Shown: positions 36,298 through 47,835, numbered from the stretch's first letter. The stretch is 64,000 nt of DNA from Roseateles_B sp041912595 (GCA_041912595.1 JAYRMR010000020.1:23418-87417), one strand, 5' to 3'. The notes: generated from the sequence alone by a model not told the origin. Numbers and translations: made by a program.

Positions 36298-37767
36298 ATG
36301 ACTGCCACCAAGAAGAACTCCCTGCCTGTCCTGACCGCGCTGCTGGCGCTGCTGGTGATGGCCTCTGTGCCCACGGTGCAGGCCGCCGGCAATGACAAGA
36401 AGAACACCGCCAGCACGCCCGCGAGCAGCAGCACGCCGCCGCCGGCGAGCGGCATCTGGACCATCATTCCGGGCCTGGGGCGCGCCAACCCGCCCAAGCC
36501 CGCGGCCCCGCCGCCCGCCGCCAGCGCACCGCAGCCGGGCAGCGAGCTGGCCATCAAGGGCTATGCCATTCCCATCGGTGGCGCGCTGAAGTCGGACAAC
36601 GAGGAGGTCTGGGGCCGCATCGTGCAGCTGGCCGGCGGCAAGGGTTCGCGCTTCGTCGTCTTCGGCACGGCCTCGGAGGACCCCGAGGCCAGCGCCAAGC
36701 AGGCCGTCGAGCTGCTGCAGCGCCGCGGTGCCGTTGCCGAGGCCCTGCCCGTGGCGCCCAAGTTCAGCTGGGTGGATCTCAACAAGGTCGTGCGCGACCC
36801 GGCGCTGATCGCCAAGGTCAAGGCATCCAAGGGCGTGTTCTTCACCGGCGGCTCGCAGGAGCGCATCGTCGACGTGCTGATGCCCGGCGGCAACGTGACG
36901 CCCATGCTGGAGGCCATCTGGGAGGTCTACCGCAAGGGCGGCGTCGTGGCCGGCACCTCGGCCGGCGCGGCCATCATGAGCTCGGTGATGTTCCGTGACG
37001 CCCCGAGCGTCATCAACATCATGAAAGGCAAGTGGGTCGAGGGCAAGCAGGTGGACCGCGGCCTCGGCTTCGTCGGCCCCGACCTCTTCGTGGACCAGCA
37101 CTTCCTCAAGCGCGGCCGCTTCGGCCGCATGATCCCGCTGATGATGGCCAAGGGCTACAAGCTGGGCCTGGGCGTCGAGGAGAACAGCGCCGCGGTCATC
37201 CGCGGGGACGATATCGAGATCATCGGCGGCCGCGGCGCCATGATCGTGGACCTCAGCGAGGTCAAGACCGATCCCACGCTGGGCGCCTTCAACGTCACCA
37301 ACGCCCGCCTGACCTACCTGGACCACGGGGACCGCTTCAACACCCGCACGCGCATCACCACGCCCACGCCCGTCAAGCTGCGCGGGCAGAAGCTGGACCC
37401 CTACGCGTCCGACTACAAGCCCTACTACACCGACGACCTCTTCCACCTCGACATGCTGGGCGACCAGACCATCGCCAACGCGATGGCCTACCTGATCGAC
37501 AGCAACAAGCCCGAGGTCCGCGGCCTGGCCTTCGACGTGATCCCCAAGCCGGGCGATCCGCTGTCGGAGCTGGGCTTCCTGTTCCGCCTCTACAAGGGCA
37601 AGGGCAGCGTGGGCTGGAGCACGGACGAGCTGGGCCCCGAGGACTACACGGTGCTGGGCCTGTACCTGGACATCACGCCGGTGCACATGCCGTATCCGCT
37701 GTACGGCACCTGGAACGGGGCCAACCGGGCGAACGTCCAGCCGGAGCAGCTGCCCACGAACCAGTGA
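36298..37767 (+). CDS. Secreted cyanophycinase (peptidase S51 family)
   Basis: Cyanophycinase cleaves multi-L-arginyl-poly-aspartate to beta-Asp-Arg dipeptides. The 489-residue protein has a signal peptide (LPVLTALLALLVMASVPTVQA), a low-complexity serine/proline linker to about residue 80, and an S51 domain. The nucleophile is in VAGTSAGAAIMS (Ser about 221), with VFFTGGSQERIVD, GLGFVGPDLFVDQHFLKRGRFGRM and LGLGVEENSAAVI typical of CphB/CphE. A signal peptide suggests the extracellular CphE type, acting on polymer released by other cells. No cyanophycin synthetase is in the window. The extra C-terminal 150 residues are longer than in cytoplasmic CphB. Confidence 0.9.
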   Translation: MTATKKNSLPVLTALLALLVMASVPTVQAAGNDKKNTASTPASSSTPPPASGIWTIIPGLGRANPPKPAAPPPAASAPQPGSELAIKGYAIPIGGALKSDNEEVWGRIVQLAGGKGSRFVVFGTASEDPEASAKQAVELLQRRGAVAEALPVAPKFSWVDLNKVVRDPALIAKVKASKGVFFTGGSQERIVDVLMPGGNVTPMLEAIWEVYRKGGVVAGTSAGAAIMSSVMFRDAPSVINIMKGKWVEGKQVDRGLGFVGPDLFVDQHFLKRGRFGRMIPLMMAKGYKLGLGVEENSAAVIRGDDIEIIGGRGAMIVDLSEVKTDPTLGAFNVTNARLTYLDHGDRFNTRTRITTPTPVKLRGQKLDPYASDYKPYYTDDLFHLDMLGDQTIANAMAYLIDSNKPEVRGLAFDVIPKPGDPLSELGFLFRLYKGKGSVGWSTDELGPEDYTVLGLYLDITPVHMPYPLYGTWNGANRANVQPEQLPTNQ

Positions 37768-37874
37768 GCGGGGCGGGCTTGGGGGCCCGCAAACCGTCAC
37801 TCGTCGCCTGAGGCTGGCGACGGCAGGGCGCCCGGGCGCACACTCGGCAGCTTCGCTGCTGACCGAGACCGACC

Positions 37875-39950
37875 ATGCGCAAGACCTGCCCCTCCTTCCT
37901 CAGCTCCTCGCTCGCCGCCGCCCTCGGGCTGGCCGGCCTGTTCAGCCTCGCCGGCCCGGCGCGGGCGGACGAAGGGATGTGGACCTTCGACAACGCGCCG
38001 CTGCAGCTCATCCAGCAGCGCTACGGCCTGACGCTCAGCCCCGCCTGGCTGGAGCATGTGCGCAAGTCGGCGGTGCGCTTCGGCGCCTCGGCGAGCTTCG
38101 TCTCCAAGGACGGCCTGCTGCTCACCAACCACCACGTGGCGCGCGGCTGCATCGCCCGCCTGTCCACCGCCGAGCGTGACCTGATCGCCAACGGCTTCGT
38201 CGCCGCGACCCGCGAGCAGGAGCTGCAGTGCCCGGGCGCCGATGCCCGCGTGCTGATGTCCTGGGAGGACGTCACCGCCACCGTCACCGCGGCCGCGAAG
38301 CCGGGCATGAGCGACGCCGAGGCCGCCGCCGCCCGCAAGGCCGCCATCGGGAAGCTGGAATCGGACTGCAAGAGCAGCACCGGCATGAAGTGCGACGTGG
38401 TCACGCTCTACAGCGGCGCGCTGTACCACCTCTACCGCTACAAGGAATGGCAGGACGTGCGCCTCGTGGTCGCGCCTGAGGGCCACGCCTCGGACTTCGG
38501 CGGCGATCCGGACAACTTCAACTTCCCCCGCTTCGCCCTCGACTTCTCGCTGCTGCGCGTCTACGAGAACGGCAAGCCGGTGCAGCCCGAGCACTACCTC
38601 AAGCTGGCCTCGCAGGCCCCGCGCGAGGGCGACCCGGTCTTCGTGATCGGCCACCCCGGCAACACCGACCGCCTGAACACCGTCGCCCAGCTGGAGGCCA
38701 AGCGCGACGCGCTGCTGCCGCTGGCCATCGCGGGTGCGAAGGCGCAGCTCAAGGCGCTGGCGGCCTATGGCGCGCAGTCCCCCGAGAGCGCCCGCCGCGC
38801 CCACGCGCTGGTGGCCGGCCTCGAGAACACGCTCAAGGCCAACACCGGCCAGCTCAAGTCTCTGCAGGATCCCGCCAACTTCGAGCGCAAGCGCCAGGAG
38901 GAAGCGCAGTTCCGCGCGGGCTACGCCAAGCTGGGTCGTCAGGACCAGCCCTGGGCACAGGTCGAGGCGGCCACGCGCCGCCAGGTCGAGCTGGCCCGCG
39001 AGGCTGCCTATGCCAATGCGGGCTTCAACACGCTGCTCGGCACGGCCATGACCCTCGTCGAGATCGCCCGCGAGCGCGCCCTGCCCGAGGGTGAGCGCAT
39101 GCGCGGCTATTCGGCCAATGGCCTGGCCGCCGCCGAGCGCCGCGTGCGCGCCGACGTGCCCACGTACAAGGACCTGGAGCTGGCCCGCTACACGCTGCAG
39201 CTGGCGCGTGCGCAGCAGGCGCTGGGCATCGACCATCCCTTCGTGAAGGCCTCGGTGGGCCCGCAGACGCCGGGGGCCGCCGCCCAGGCGCTGATCAACG
39301 GCACGCGCCTCGACCAGCTCGCCGAGCGCGTGCGCCTGCTGGAAGGCGGCGCGGCGGCGATCGACGCCTCGACCGACCCCGCCATCGTGCTGGCCCGCCA
39401 GCTCTACCCGCTGCAGCGCGAGCAGTCCCGCCGCATGGAGCGCGAGGTGGACGAGCCCCTCAAGCGCGCCGCCGAGCTGCTGGGCCGTGCCCGCTTCGAG
39501 CTGATGGGCAAGAGCGTGTCGCCGGACGCCACCGGCACGCTGCGCTTCAGCTATGGCCGCCTGGCCGGCTATGAGAGCGACGGCTACCGCCTGCCCTACA
39601 AGACCGTGTTCGGCGGCCTCTTCGCCCGTGCCGACGCCTTCGACAACGTGCCGCCCTTCAAGGTGGCGCCCAAGGTGGCCGCGGCCCGCGACAAGCTCGA
39701 CATGAGCGTGCCCATGAACTTCGTCTCCACCAACGACATCATCGGCGGCAACTCCGGCTCGCCGATCGTCAACAAGGACGGCGAGCTCGTGGGCCTGATC
39801 TTCGACGGCAACCTCGACAGCCTGGGCGGCCGCTTCCTCTACGACGAGCGCCTGAACCGCGCCACGTCCGTGGATGTGCGCGCCATCCTGCAGGCCCTCG
39901 AGAAGGTCTACGGTGCGCCGCACGTGGCGAAGGAACTGCGCGGGCAGTGA
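37875..39950 (+). CDS. S46-family dipeptidyl-peptidase (DPP7/DPP11 type)
   Basis: This 691-residue periplasmic serine exopeptidase removes N-terminal dipeptides. A signal peptide (SSLAAALGLAGLFSLAGPARA) precedes EGMWTFDNAPL. The triad is visible: His near 87 in LLTNHHVARGC, Asp in DNFNFPRFALDFSLLRVYENGKP, and Ser near 627 in IIGGNSGSPIVNKDGELVGLIFDGN. The residue after the last FD is Gly, the position I recall as Arg in acid-specific DPP11, so a DPP7-like hydrophobic preference is more likely. It is read in the same direction as cyanophycinase, 107 bases downstream, and could process peptides taken up by the receptor. Confidence 0.93.
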   Translation: MRKTCPSFLSSSLAAALGLAGLFSLAGPARADEGMWTFDNAPLQLIQQRYGLTLSPAWLEHVRKSAVRFGASASFVSKDGLLLTNHHVARGCIARLSTAERDLIANGFVAATREQELQCPGADARVLMSWEDVTATVTAAAKPGMSDAEAAAARKAAIGKLESDCKSSTGMKCDVVTLYSGALYHLYRYKEWQDVRLVVAPEGHASDFGGDPDNFNFPRFALDFSLLRVYENGKPVQPEHYLKLASQAPREGDPVFVIGHPGNTDRLNTVAQLEAKRDALLPLAIAGAKAQLKALAAYGAQSPESARRAHALVAGLENTLKANTGQLKSLQDPANFERKRQEEAQFRAGYAKLGRQDQPWAQVEAATRRQVELAREAAYANAGFNTLLGTAMTLVEIARERALPEGERMRGYSANGLAAAERRVRADVPTYKDLELARYTLQLARAQQALGIDHPFVKASVGPQTPGAAAQALINGTRLDQLAERVRLLEGGAAAIDASTDPAIVLARQLYPLQREQSRRMEREVDEPLKRAAELLGRARFELMGKSVSPDATGTLRFSYGRLAGYESDGYRLPYKTVFGGLFARADAFDNVPPFKVAPKVAAARDKLDMSVPMNFVSTNDIIGGNSGSPIVNKDGELVGLIFDGNLDSLGGRFLYDERLNRATSVDVRAILQALEKVYGAPHVAKELRGQ

Positions 39951-40040
39951 GCCTGCCCAGGCCCCGCCCGCTGCGCTGACCGCGGCCCCGCGCCGTCGCC
40001 CTCGAGGCGATCGCGGGGCTCGTGATCGCCGCCGCCGGCG

Positions 40041-41738
40041 TCAGCCCTGCCGGCGGATCCAGTCGTCGACCCGCCGCGCCAGCACGTCCAGCGGCACGGC
40101 GCCACCGGCCAGCACGGCGTCGTGGAAGGCGCGCAGATCGAAGCGCGCGCCCAGCGCCTGCTCGGCCCGGCTGCGCAGCGCCAGCATGTGCAGCTGGCCG
40201 ATCTTGTAGGACAGCGCCTGCGCCGGCCAGCCGATGTAGCGGTCGATCTCGTTGACGATGTCGACCTCCGACTTCGCCGCATGGGCGCGGAAATAGTCGA
40301 TGGCCTCCTCGCGCGTCCAGCGCATGGCGTGGAGGCCGGTGTCCACCACCAGGCGCACGGCGCGCCACATGTCGTAGGTCAGCTGGCCGAAGTGCGAGAA
40401 GGGGTCGCGGTAGAGCCCGAGCTCGTAGCCCAGGCGTTCCGCGTACAGCGCCCAGCCCTCCAGATAGCCGTTGTAGGCCGCGAAGCGCCGGAACTTGGGC
40501 AGCGCGCCCTGCTCCTGCGCCAGCGCGATCTGCAGGTGGTGACCCGGCACGGCCTCGTGCGTGGTCAGCACCTCCACCTCGTACAGCGGGCGCATCTCCG
40601 GCCGATAGAGATTGACGTAGTAGTAGCCGGCGCGCCGGCCGTCCTCCGAGGGCCCCGAGTAGTAGGCCGCCGTCGTGTTGGGCGCACTCGTGTCGGGGAT
40701 GGGCCGCACGCCGTAGGGGGTGCGCGGCAGCGTGCCGAAGAGCTTGGGCAGCTCGGGGTCGATGCGCTTGCAGGCCAGCACATAGGCGGCAAAGAGCGAG
40801 TCCGCGTCCGGCGCGTAGAAGCGCGGATCGGTGCGCAGCCACTCGAAGAAGTCCTGCAGGCTGCCCTCGAAGTCCAGGGACGCCATGACCGCCTGCATCT
40901 CGCCCTGGATGCGCTCGACTTCGGCCAGGCCGATCTGGTGGATGTCTTCGGCGCCGAGCGTGGTGTTCGTGTGGTGCGCGATGCGGTTGGCGTAGTAGGC
41001 CGCGCCCTCGGGGCTGTCCCAGATGCCGTGGCTCTCCCGGCAGGCGCTGAGGTAGTGCTCGGCAAAGAAGGCGCGGAAGCGGCGGTAGGCCGGCACGACC
41101 TGCTCGCGGATCACGGCGGTCGCCGCCTCGCGCAGGGCCTCGGCCTCGGGCCAGCTGGCCGGCAAGGCGTGGAAGGCGCTGAAGAAGGGGCTCGCGGTGG
41201 GATCGTCCACCAGCTGGGCGTCGAGCGGCACCAGCACCCGCTCCATCAGGAAGCGCGGCTGCGTGTGGCCACGGGCCACCGCCTCGGTCAGCAGCGCCTG
41301 GAACTGCGCCAGATAGCCCGGCAGGCCCTCCAGGCGCCGCAGCCACACCTGCACATCGGCGGGCGTGTCCAGGGGCATCAGCTCGGCCAGCTCGTTGAGG
41401 CTCTGCGGGCCTTCCCGGGCGGTGATGGCATAGGCCTCGTGGAAGAAGGCCTGGAGGCGGATGCGCCCCTGCAGCTCCTGCTCGAAGAGCTCGTGAGTGA
41501 GCGCTTCCTGCTCGGGCAGACCCTCGCGCGGGATGGTCTGGAGTTGCGCGAGGGCGGCGCGGTCGGCGGCCTGGCGGGCGGCGCGGGCCGCGGGGCTCAG
41601 GTCCGGCCAGGCGGCGTTGTGGGCGGTCTCGCCGACGTAGGTCGCCAGCAGCGGGTCCGCGGCCATGTCGCGGTCCCAGGTGGCATCGAGCAGGGCCTGC
41701 AGCTGCCGGGAGGCGGGAAGGGTGGTGTCAGAGGTCAT
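40041..41738 (-). CDS. DUF885 family metallopeptidase-like protein
   Basis: The 565-residue protein belongs to DUF885, related to M3/M32-like gluzincins. The signature HEAVPGHHLQIALAQEQ gives a HExxxHH metal-site motif near residue 396. Helical flanks such as TRPNTTAAYYSGPSEDGRRAGYYYVNLYRPE-type substrate-loop sequence and EGWALYAERLGYELGLY are also family features. No signal peptide is seen in this version (MTSDTTLPASRQLQALLDATW), so it is probably cytoplasmic and may finish peptide breakdown. It is convergent with the S46 gene. Substrate unknown. Confidence 0.88.
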   Translation of the reverse strand: MTSDTTLPASRQLQALLDATWDRDMAADPLLATYVGETAHNAAWPDLSPAARAARQAADRAALAQLQTIPREGLPEQEALTHELFEQELQGRIRLQAFFHEAYAITAREGPQSLNELAELMPLDTPADVQVWLRRLEGLPGYLAQFQALLTEAVARGHTQPRFLMERVLVPLDAQLVDDPTASPFFSAFHALPASWPEAEALREAATAVIREQVVPAYRRFRAFFAEHYLSACRESHGIWDSPEGAAYYANRIAHHTNTTLGAEDIHQIGLAEVERIQGEMQAVMASLDFEGSLQDFFEWLRTDPRFYAPDADSLFAAYVLACKRIDPELPKLFGTLPRTPYGVRPIPDTSAPNTTAAYYSGPSEDGRRAGYYYVNLYRPEMRPLYEVEVLTTHEAVPGHHLQIALAQEQGALPKFRRFAAYNGYLEGWALYAERLGYELGLYRDPFSHFGQLTYDMWRAVRLVVDTGLHAMRWTREEAIDYFRAHAAKSEVDIVNEIDRYIGWPAQALSYKIGQLHMLALRSRAEQALGARFDLRAFHDAVLAGGAVPLDVLARRVDDWIRRQG

Positions 41739-41915
41739 GGGGGATTCCGGGGTGCAGGCTGCATCTTGCCAGCGCGGCGCCTCCCTGCCGTTCGTTCATC
41801 GCGGCTGGATGCAGTTCACCCGCACCGGCTGCGCTTTCATCGCCTGCGGGTTTCGGGGTGGCCACCTATTGACGAAACTTCAGTCACCGGATCAATCAAC
41901 GCAAGGAGTTCCACC

Positions 41916-42146
41916 ATGACCACCCGCTCCACCAGCTACATCGCCTTCGTCGTCGGCATCGCCGCCACCGCCGCCCTCTTCACCGGGGTGCGCGTGCAGG
42001 TCGACCGAGCCGCCGAGTTCCGCAGCCAGATCGTCAAGCTCGAACCCGTGTTCATCCAGGGCAAGCGCGCCGATCAGGTCGCCCAGATCCAGCAACTGCC
42101 CCAGGTCGTCATCCACGGCCGCCGCGCTGATTCCAGCGTGTCATGA
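41916..42146 (+). CDS. Small single-helix membrane protein, 76 aa
   Basis: I do not recognise this protein. It has one N-terminal helix (SYIAFVVGIAATAALFTGV) and a charged tail containing two similar short segments, EPVFIQGKRADQVAQIQQLPQ and QVVIHGRRADSSVS. An AAGGAG Shine-Dalgarno sits eight bases before the ATG, and a strong terminator follows the stop, so it is probably a true gene expressed alone. The tail would be periplasmic if the N-terminus stays inside. No homologous family name comes to mind. Confidence 0.72.
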   Translation: MTTRSTSYIAFVVGIAATAALFTGVRVQVDRAAEFRSQIVKLEPVFIQGKRADQVAQIQQLPQVVIHGRRADSSVS

Positions 42147-42181
42147 ACGGCTCAGCCCTGCGCTGATTGCCATCCCATCGC

Positions 42182-42206
42182 AAAGCCCGGCTTCGGCCGG
42201 GCTTTT
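42182..42206 (+). terminator. Rho-independent terminator with UUCG loop
   Basis: AAAGCCCGGC pairs with GCCGGGCTTT (ten base pairs) around TTCG, followed by T. It is an exceptionally stable hairpin 36 bases after the 76-aa gene. The rest of the gap 42207-42452 shows no gene; it holds a short direct repeat (GGAGCCAAC/GGAGCCAGC). Confidence 0.92.
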
Positions 42207-42559
42207 GCATTTCCGGGCGTCCCGGAGCGATCTTCTGGCCGACCTTCGAGCGGATGTTGGAGCCAACCTTGGAGCCAGCTGACGAGCCAAGGCCTCACCT
42301 GAACTCCGGACGCATGCCGCCCCCGGCCCCGCGCCTGCCATTCATCCGCGAAGACGGCCATTCGCCGCATGGGCTGCGACGGCCGCACCGTCGCCCGGCA
42401 TTCTTCAGTCCATGGATGCACGGCATCCGTCCACCGAAGAAAGGAGCCTCCCATGAGCTGCAACACCGTCGCCCGCGTCATCCTGTGCGCCGTCATGGCC
42501 TGGCAGGGCTACCAGCTGGGCCTGGACTACGGCCGCACGCTCAAGACCTGGGTCCAGAC

Positions 42560-44446
<1,887 letters not shown>

Positions 44447-44607
44447 GGCAAGCGCGCAATGGTACGCGCTTCGCCCGCGCGGCCCGTCCGCAAGGCGGTG
44501 GAACGCGCCAAACCGCCGGAAATGCGCGCCTTCCGCGGCCTTGTCCCGCGCGCTGCCGGACGCGCCGGCTGCGTAAGATGGGACGCTTGCCAGCCTGGAG
44601 TGTTGCC

Positions 44608-45111
44608 ATGAGCGAGACTGACCCCGACCGCGCCGCGGACCTGCGCCGCAAGCTGATCCGCAACCACCAGGAGGTGCCGCGCGAGCTGTTCGAGCGCGCG
44701 CCGCTGTACGAGAGCCGCGTGGCCGGCGTGTCGGACGGCACCCTGGCGCGCAAGCTCGGCTGCGGCATCGACACCGTGCCGCCCGGCAAGCAGAGCTGCC
44801 CCTACCACTTCCACCACACGCAGGAGGAGATGTTCATCATCCTCGCCGGCGAGGGCACGCTGCGCGTGGCCGGCGAGCACCTGCCCGTGAAGGCGGGGGA
44901 CGTGATCTTCATTCCCTGCGGGCCGGACTACCCGCACCACCTCCTCAACACCTCGGCGGCCGACCTCACCTATCTGTCGATCAGCACGCAGGAGCGGCCG
45001 GAGGTCTGCGAGTACCCGGACTCCGGCAAGATCGGTGTCTTCTCGAGCAAGGGCTCGGCCTTCCTGCAGCGCCGCGACGCGGGCCTGGACTACTGGGACG
45101 GCGAGCCCTGA
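44608..45111 (+). CDS. Cupin domain protein
   Basis: The 167-residue protein has a single cupin barrel with CPYHFHHTQEEMFIILAGEGTLRVAGEHLPVKAGDVIFIPCGPDYPHHLLNTS. The metal-binding triad His-x-His, Glu and a later His is intact. The C-terminal tail PDSGKIGVFSSKGSAFLQRRDAGLDYWDGEP is found in a subgroup of stand-alone cupins that are often described as sugar- or amino-acid-related, without assigned activity. A GGAG Shine-Dalgarno precedes ATG 44608. The stop is ten bases from the convergent GIN-domain gene. Confidence 0.88.
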   Translation: MSETDPDRAADLRRKLIRNHQEVPRELFERAPLYESRVAGVSDGTLARKLGCGIDTVPPGKQSCPYHFHHTQEEMFIILAGEGTLRVAGEHLPVKAGDVIFIPCGPDYPHHLLNTSAADLTYLSISTQERPEVCEYPDSGKIGVFSSKGSAFLQRRDAGLDYWDGEP

Positions 45112-45121
45112 CCCCGGGCGC

Positions 45122-45877
45122 TCAGCGCGGCGGCTTCTCGCCCAGGGCGTTGACCTTGGCGAGCCCGCTGGTGCGGCGCTTCACCTCCGGGACGCCCCAG
45201 TACTCGACCGTGCCGATGCCCGAGACGCTCACCCGCAGCTCCTCGGTGACCCACAGATTGGCCTGCCCGATGCCGCTGATGGCCACCGTGGCCTGATCGG
45301 CACGCAGCTGTTCGGCGAGCAGCTTGCCCTTGCCGGTGACCTGCAGGTTCAGGTCCAGGACCTGGCCCCTGAGCTGCCCCTCGCCCGAGCCCGAGATGCC
45401 GAAGCTCAGCTGCTCGGCGTGCAGGTCGTCGAATCGCACCTGGCCCGCGCCGGAAATGTGGATGGCCACGCGCTGCAGCCGCATGGGCTCCGCGGCCCGC
45501 AAGTCGACCGCGCCGGAGATCACCAGCTGGCGCAGATTGCGCATGCTCACGTCCACCAGCAGGCGCTGGCTGTTCCAGAACTTCCAGGTGCCGGACGGGC
45601 GGATGAGCAGCTTGTCGTTCTGCAGCTCGACGCTGACGTCCTTCTGCAGCTCGGCGTCCCCCACGATGAAGACCTGGTCCCGCGGGCCCTGCACCAGGCG
45701 CAGCTGCGCGGTGCCGGCGATCTCGAGGCGGTCGAAGGGGCCGGGCGTGTAGAGCCGGCCCTCTGGCTCGTCGGCGCGGGCCGCCAGGGGCAGGACGGCC
45801 AGCGTGCAGGCCAGGAGGGCCAGGCAGCGGGCGGCCAGGCTCAGGGGCAGAGACAGGGGCTGGAGGGGGGCGTTCAT
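45122..45877 (-). CDS. GIN/DUF2807 auto-transporter adhesin-like domain protein
   Basis: The 251-residue exported protein has a signal peptide (LSLAARCLALLACTLAVLPLAARA). A right-handed beta-solenoid-like repeat follows, with units such as FDRLEIAGTAQLRLVQGPRDQVFIVGD, LRQLVISGAVDLRAAEPMRLQRVAIHISGAGQVRF and VAISGIGQANLW, typical of the head-GIN/DUF2807 fold. Function is unknown; the family is usually periplasmic or surface-exposed. It is the last gene of a leftward three-gene unit with LytTR and histidine kinase genes, overlapping the response regulator by four bases, so it is probably its regulated output. Confidence 0.85.
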   Translation of the reverse strand: MNAPLQPLSLPLSLAARCLALLACTLAVLPLAARADEPEGRLYTPGPFDRLEIAGTAQLRLVQGPRDQVFIVGDAELQKDVSVELQNDKLLIRPSGTWKFWNSQRLLVDVSMRNLRQLVISGAVDLRAAEPMRLQRVAIHISGAGQVRFDDLHAEQLSFGISGSGEGQLRGQVLDLNLQVTGKGKLLAEQLRADQATVAISGIGQANLWVTEELRVSVSGIGTVEYWGVPEVKRRTSGLAKVNALGEKPPR

Positions 45878-46641
45878 ATCGACTGCTCACGCAAACGCTT
45901 GGAGACCTCGCGGCTGGCCGTGAAGCGCGTGCCGTCGCGCATCTGGATCACCAGCTGGGAGTTCTCGTCCGGGGTCATGGACTCGACGAAATCGAGGTTG
46001 ACGATGCAGGCGCGCTGCAGCTTCAGGAAGCGCAGCGGGTCCAGCCGCTGCTCGAAGGCGGTGATGGGCAGGCGCACCAGGAACTGGCGTCCGCGGCTGG
46101 CGACGGCCGTGTATTTCGTGTCCGAGCGCAGGTACTCGATGGCCTCGACCTGCAGCGGGAAGATCTTGCCCTGGTCCCGCACCAGGATGCGCTGCAGCGG
46201 CTCCAGCTCGGCGCCCGGCAGCGCGGCGGTCTCGAGCGCGCCCTGCCACTGCTGCAGGTGGCCGACCGTCTGCAGCGCGTGCTGCACGGCCTCCTCGAAG
46301 CGCTCCTGCGAGAAGGGCTTGAGCAGGTAGTCCACCGCGTGCAGCTCGAAGGCCGCCAGGGCGTGCTCGTCGTAGGCGGTGGTGAAGATCACGGCCGGGC
46401 TCTGGGCCAGGCCGGCCTCGCCGAGCGTGCGCAGGACCTGCAGGCCGGTCATGCCGGGCATCTGGATGTCCATGAAGACGAGGCCAGGCTGCAGGCGCCG
46501 GATGGCTTCCAGCGCCGCCGGGCCGTCGCTGCACTGCGCCACGAGCTCCAGCTGTGGCAGGGCGTGGACCCACTCGGCCAGGCTTTCGGCGGCCAGGGGC
46601 TCGTCCTCGGCGATGAGGGTGCGGATGCGGGGGGTGTTCAT
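45874..46641 (-). CDS. LytTR-family response regulator
   Basis: The 255-residue regulator has a CheY-like receiver (TLIAEDEPLAAESLAEWV with the acidic pair, phospho-acceptor Asp in LVFMDIQMPGMTGLQVL near residue 57, FTTAYDEHAL, lysine in YLLKPFSQERFEEAV). It is followed by a LytTR DNA-binding domain (IFPLQVEAIEYLRSDTKYTAVASRGRQFLVRLPITAFEQRLDPLRFLKLQRACIVNLDFV). It partners the upstream sensor kinase. ATG 46641 overlaps the kinase stop (ATGA). Targets are unknown; the GIN-domain gene in the same operon is a candidate. Confidence 0.95.
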   Translation of the reverse strand: MNTPRIRTLIAEDEPLAAESLAEWVHALPQLELVAQCSDGPAALEAIRRLQPGLVFMDIQMPGMTGLQVLRTLGEAGLAQSPAVIFTTAYDEHALAAFELHAVDYLLKPFSQERFEEAVQHALQTVGHLQQWQGALETAALPGAELEPLQRILVRDQGKIFPLQVEAIEYLRSDTKYTAVASRGRQFLVRLPITAFEQRLDPLRFLKLQRACIVNLDFVESMTPDENSQLVIQMRDGTRFTASREVSKRLREQSI

Positions 46642-47777
46642 GTGGCTTGCGGGATCCAGAGGTCGACGCGGAAACCGGCGCCGGGTTGCGTGTGGACGCG
46701 CAGGCGGGCGCGGCCGTCGTAGTCGAGCGCGAAACGGCGGCGCAGCGCGCCGAGCCCGATGCCGCTGCGCCCGGGGCGCTCGGCATCCAGGCGGGCCGGG
46801 TCGCAGCCCTCGCCGTCATCCTGCACGCACAGGTTCAGGCCGCCGTTGAGAGCGTCCCGCTGCGCGCTGATGCGGATGGTGCCGCCCTGCACGCGCGGCG
46901 CGAGGCCATGCACGATGCAGTTCTCCACCAGGGGCTGCAGCGTGAGCGGCGGCACCTCGTCCTGCAGCACGGTCTCGTCGAGCGCCCAGCTCACCTGCAG
47001 GCGCGGGCCCAGGCGCAGGGCCTCGAGGGCGAGGTAGTCGCGCACGAAGTCGAGCTCCTGCTGCAGGTCCACGCGGTCGGTGGCGCTGCGCTTGCTGTCC
47101 AGCACGTAGCGCAGCATGCCGGCGAAGCGCAGCAGCGCCTGCTCGGCGGCCCGGGCGTCCTTGCGCGTGAGGGCGATCAGGGAGTTGAGCGTGTTGAACA
47201 GGAAGTGCGGATTGAGCTTGCCGCTGATGGCCGAGAGCTCGGCGCGGGCCAGGGCCGACTCCGCCTGCGCCGCCGCGACGGCCAAGGCCCGGGCGCGCCG
47301 GGCGCTGAAGACCGCGCCGAAGCCCGTGGCCAGCGCGGCATAGACGATCAGGCCCCAGATGGCGCGCCACAGGATGTACTGGGCCAGCATGGCGTCGGCG
47401 TGCTCGCTGCCGAACAGGGCCCGGGACAGCGTGTAGTCCAGCAGCAGCCAGACCCCGGCGAACAGCAGCGCCGCGCCGGCGTGCACCAGCCCCAGCAGCC
47501 AGGCCGGGCGGCTGCGGCGGCTCACCCAGCGCATCCAGGGATAGACGGCCGTGCCCATCAGGACGGGCGCCCACAGCGTCAGCGTCGATTGCAGCAGCGC
47601 CTCCCAGACCTTCCACGGCCCGCGCTGGAACTCCGTGCCGGCCAGCACGAAGAGCCCCCAGGTCAGGGCGCAGATGCCGGCATAGCCCAGCCACAGCCGG
47701 CGCGAGCCCGGCGCGGCGACACCGGCGGCGGCACCGGCGGCGGGCGACGGCGGGGTGGGGGCGGTCAGGGGATCCAT
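46638..47777 (-). CDS. LytS-like sensor histidine kinase
   Basis: The 379-residue kinase has four to five N-terminal membrane segments (LWLGYAGICALTWGLFVLAG through AIWGLIVYAALATGFGAVF) and a His_kinase domain. The phospho-accepting histidine is in LSAISGKLNPHFLFNTLNSLIALTRKDARAAEQALLRFAGMLRYVL. The ATPase part shows LTLQPLVENCIVHGLA (N box), CVQDDGEGCDPARL and RSGIGLGALRRRFALDY. No separate sensory domain is evident, so the membrane part probably senses. It heads the leftward operon kinase-LytTR-GIN. Confidence 0.94.
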   Translation of the reverse strand: MDPLTAPTPPSPAAGAAAGVAAPGSRRLWLGYAGICALTWGLFVLAGTEFQRGPWKVWEALLQSTLTLWAPVLMGTAVYPWMRWVSRRSRPAWLLGLVHAGAALLFAGVWLLLDYTLSRALFGSEHADAMLAQYILWRAIWGLIVYAALATGFGAVFSARRARALAVAAAQAESALARAELSAISGKLNPHFLFNTLNSLIALTRKDARAAEQALLRFAGMLRYVLDSKRSATDRVDLQQELDFVRDYLALEALRLGPRLQVSWALDETVLQDEVPPLTLQPLVENCIVHGLAPRVQGGTIRISAQRDALNGGLNLCVQDDGEGCDPARLDAERPGRSGIGLGALRRRFALDYDGRARLRVHTQPGAGFRVDLWIPQAT

Positions 47778-47835
47778 GCCGGCATCTTAGGCAGCGCCGG
47801 GCCCGGCGGGCGGGCGGCGGGCCCAAATGCGGGAA

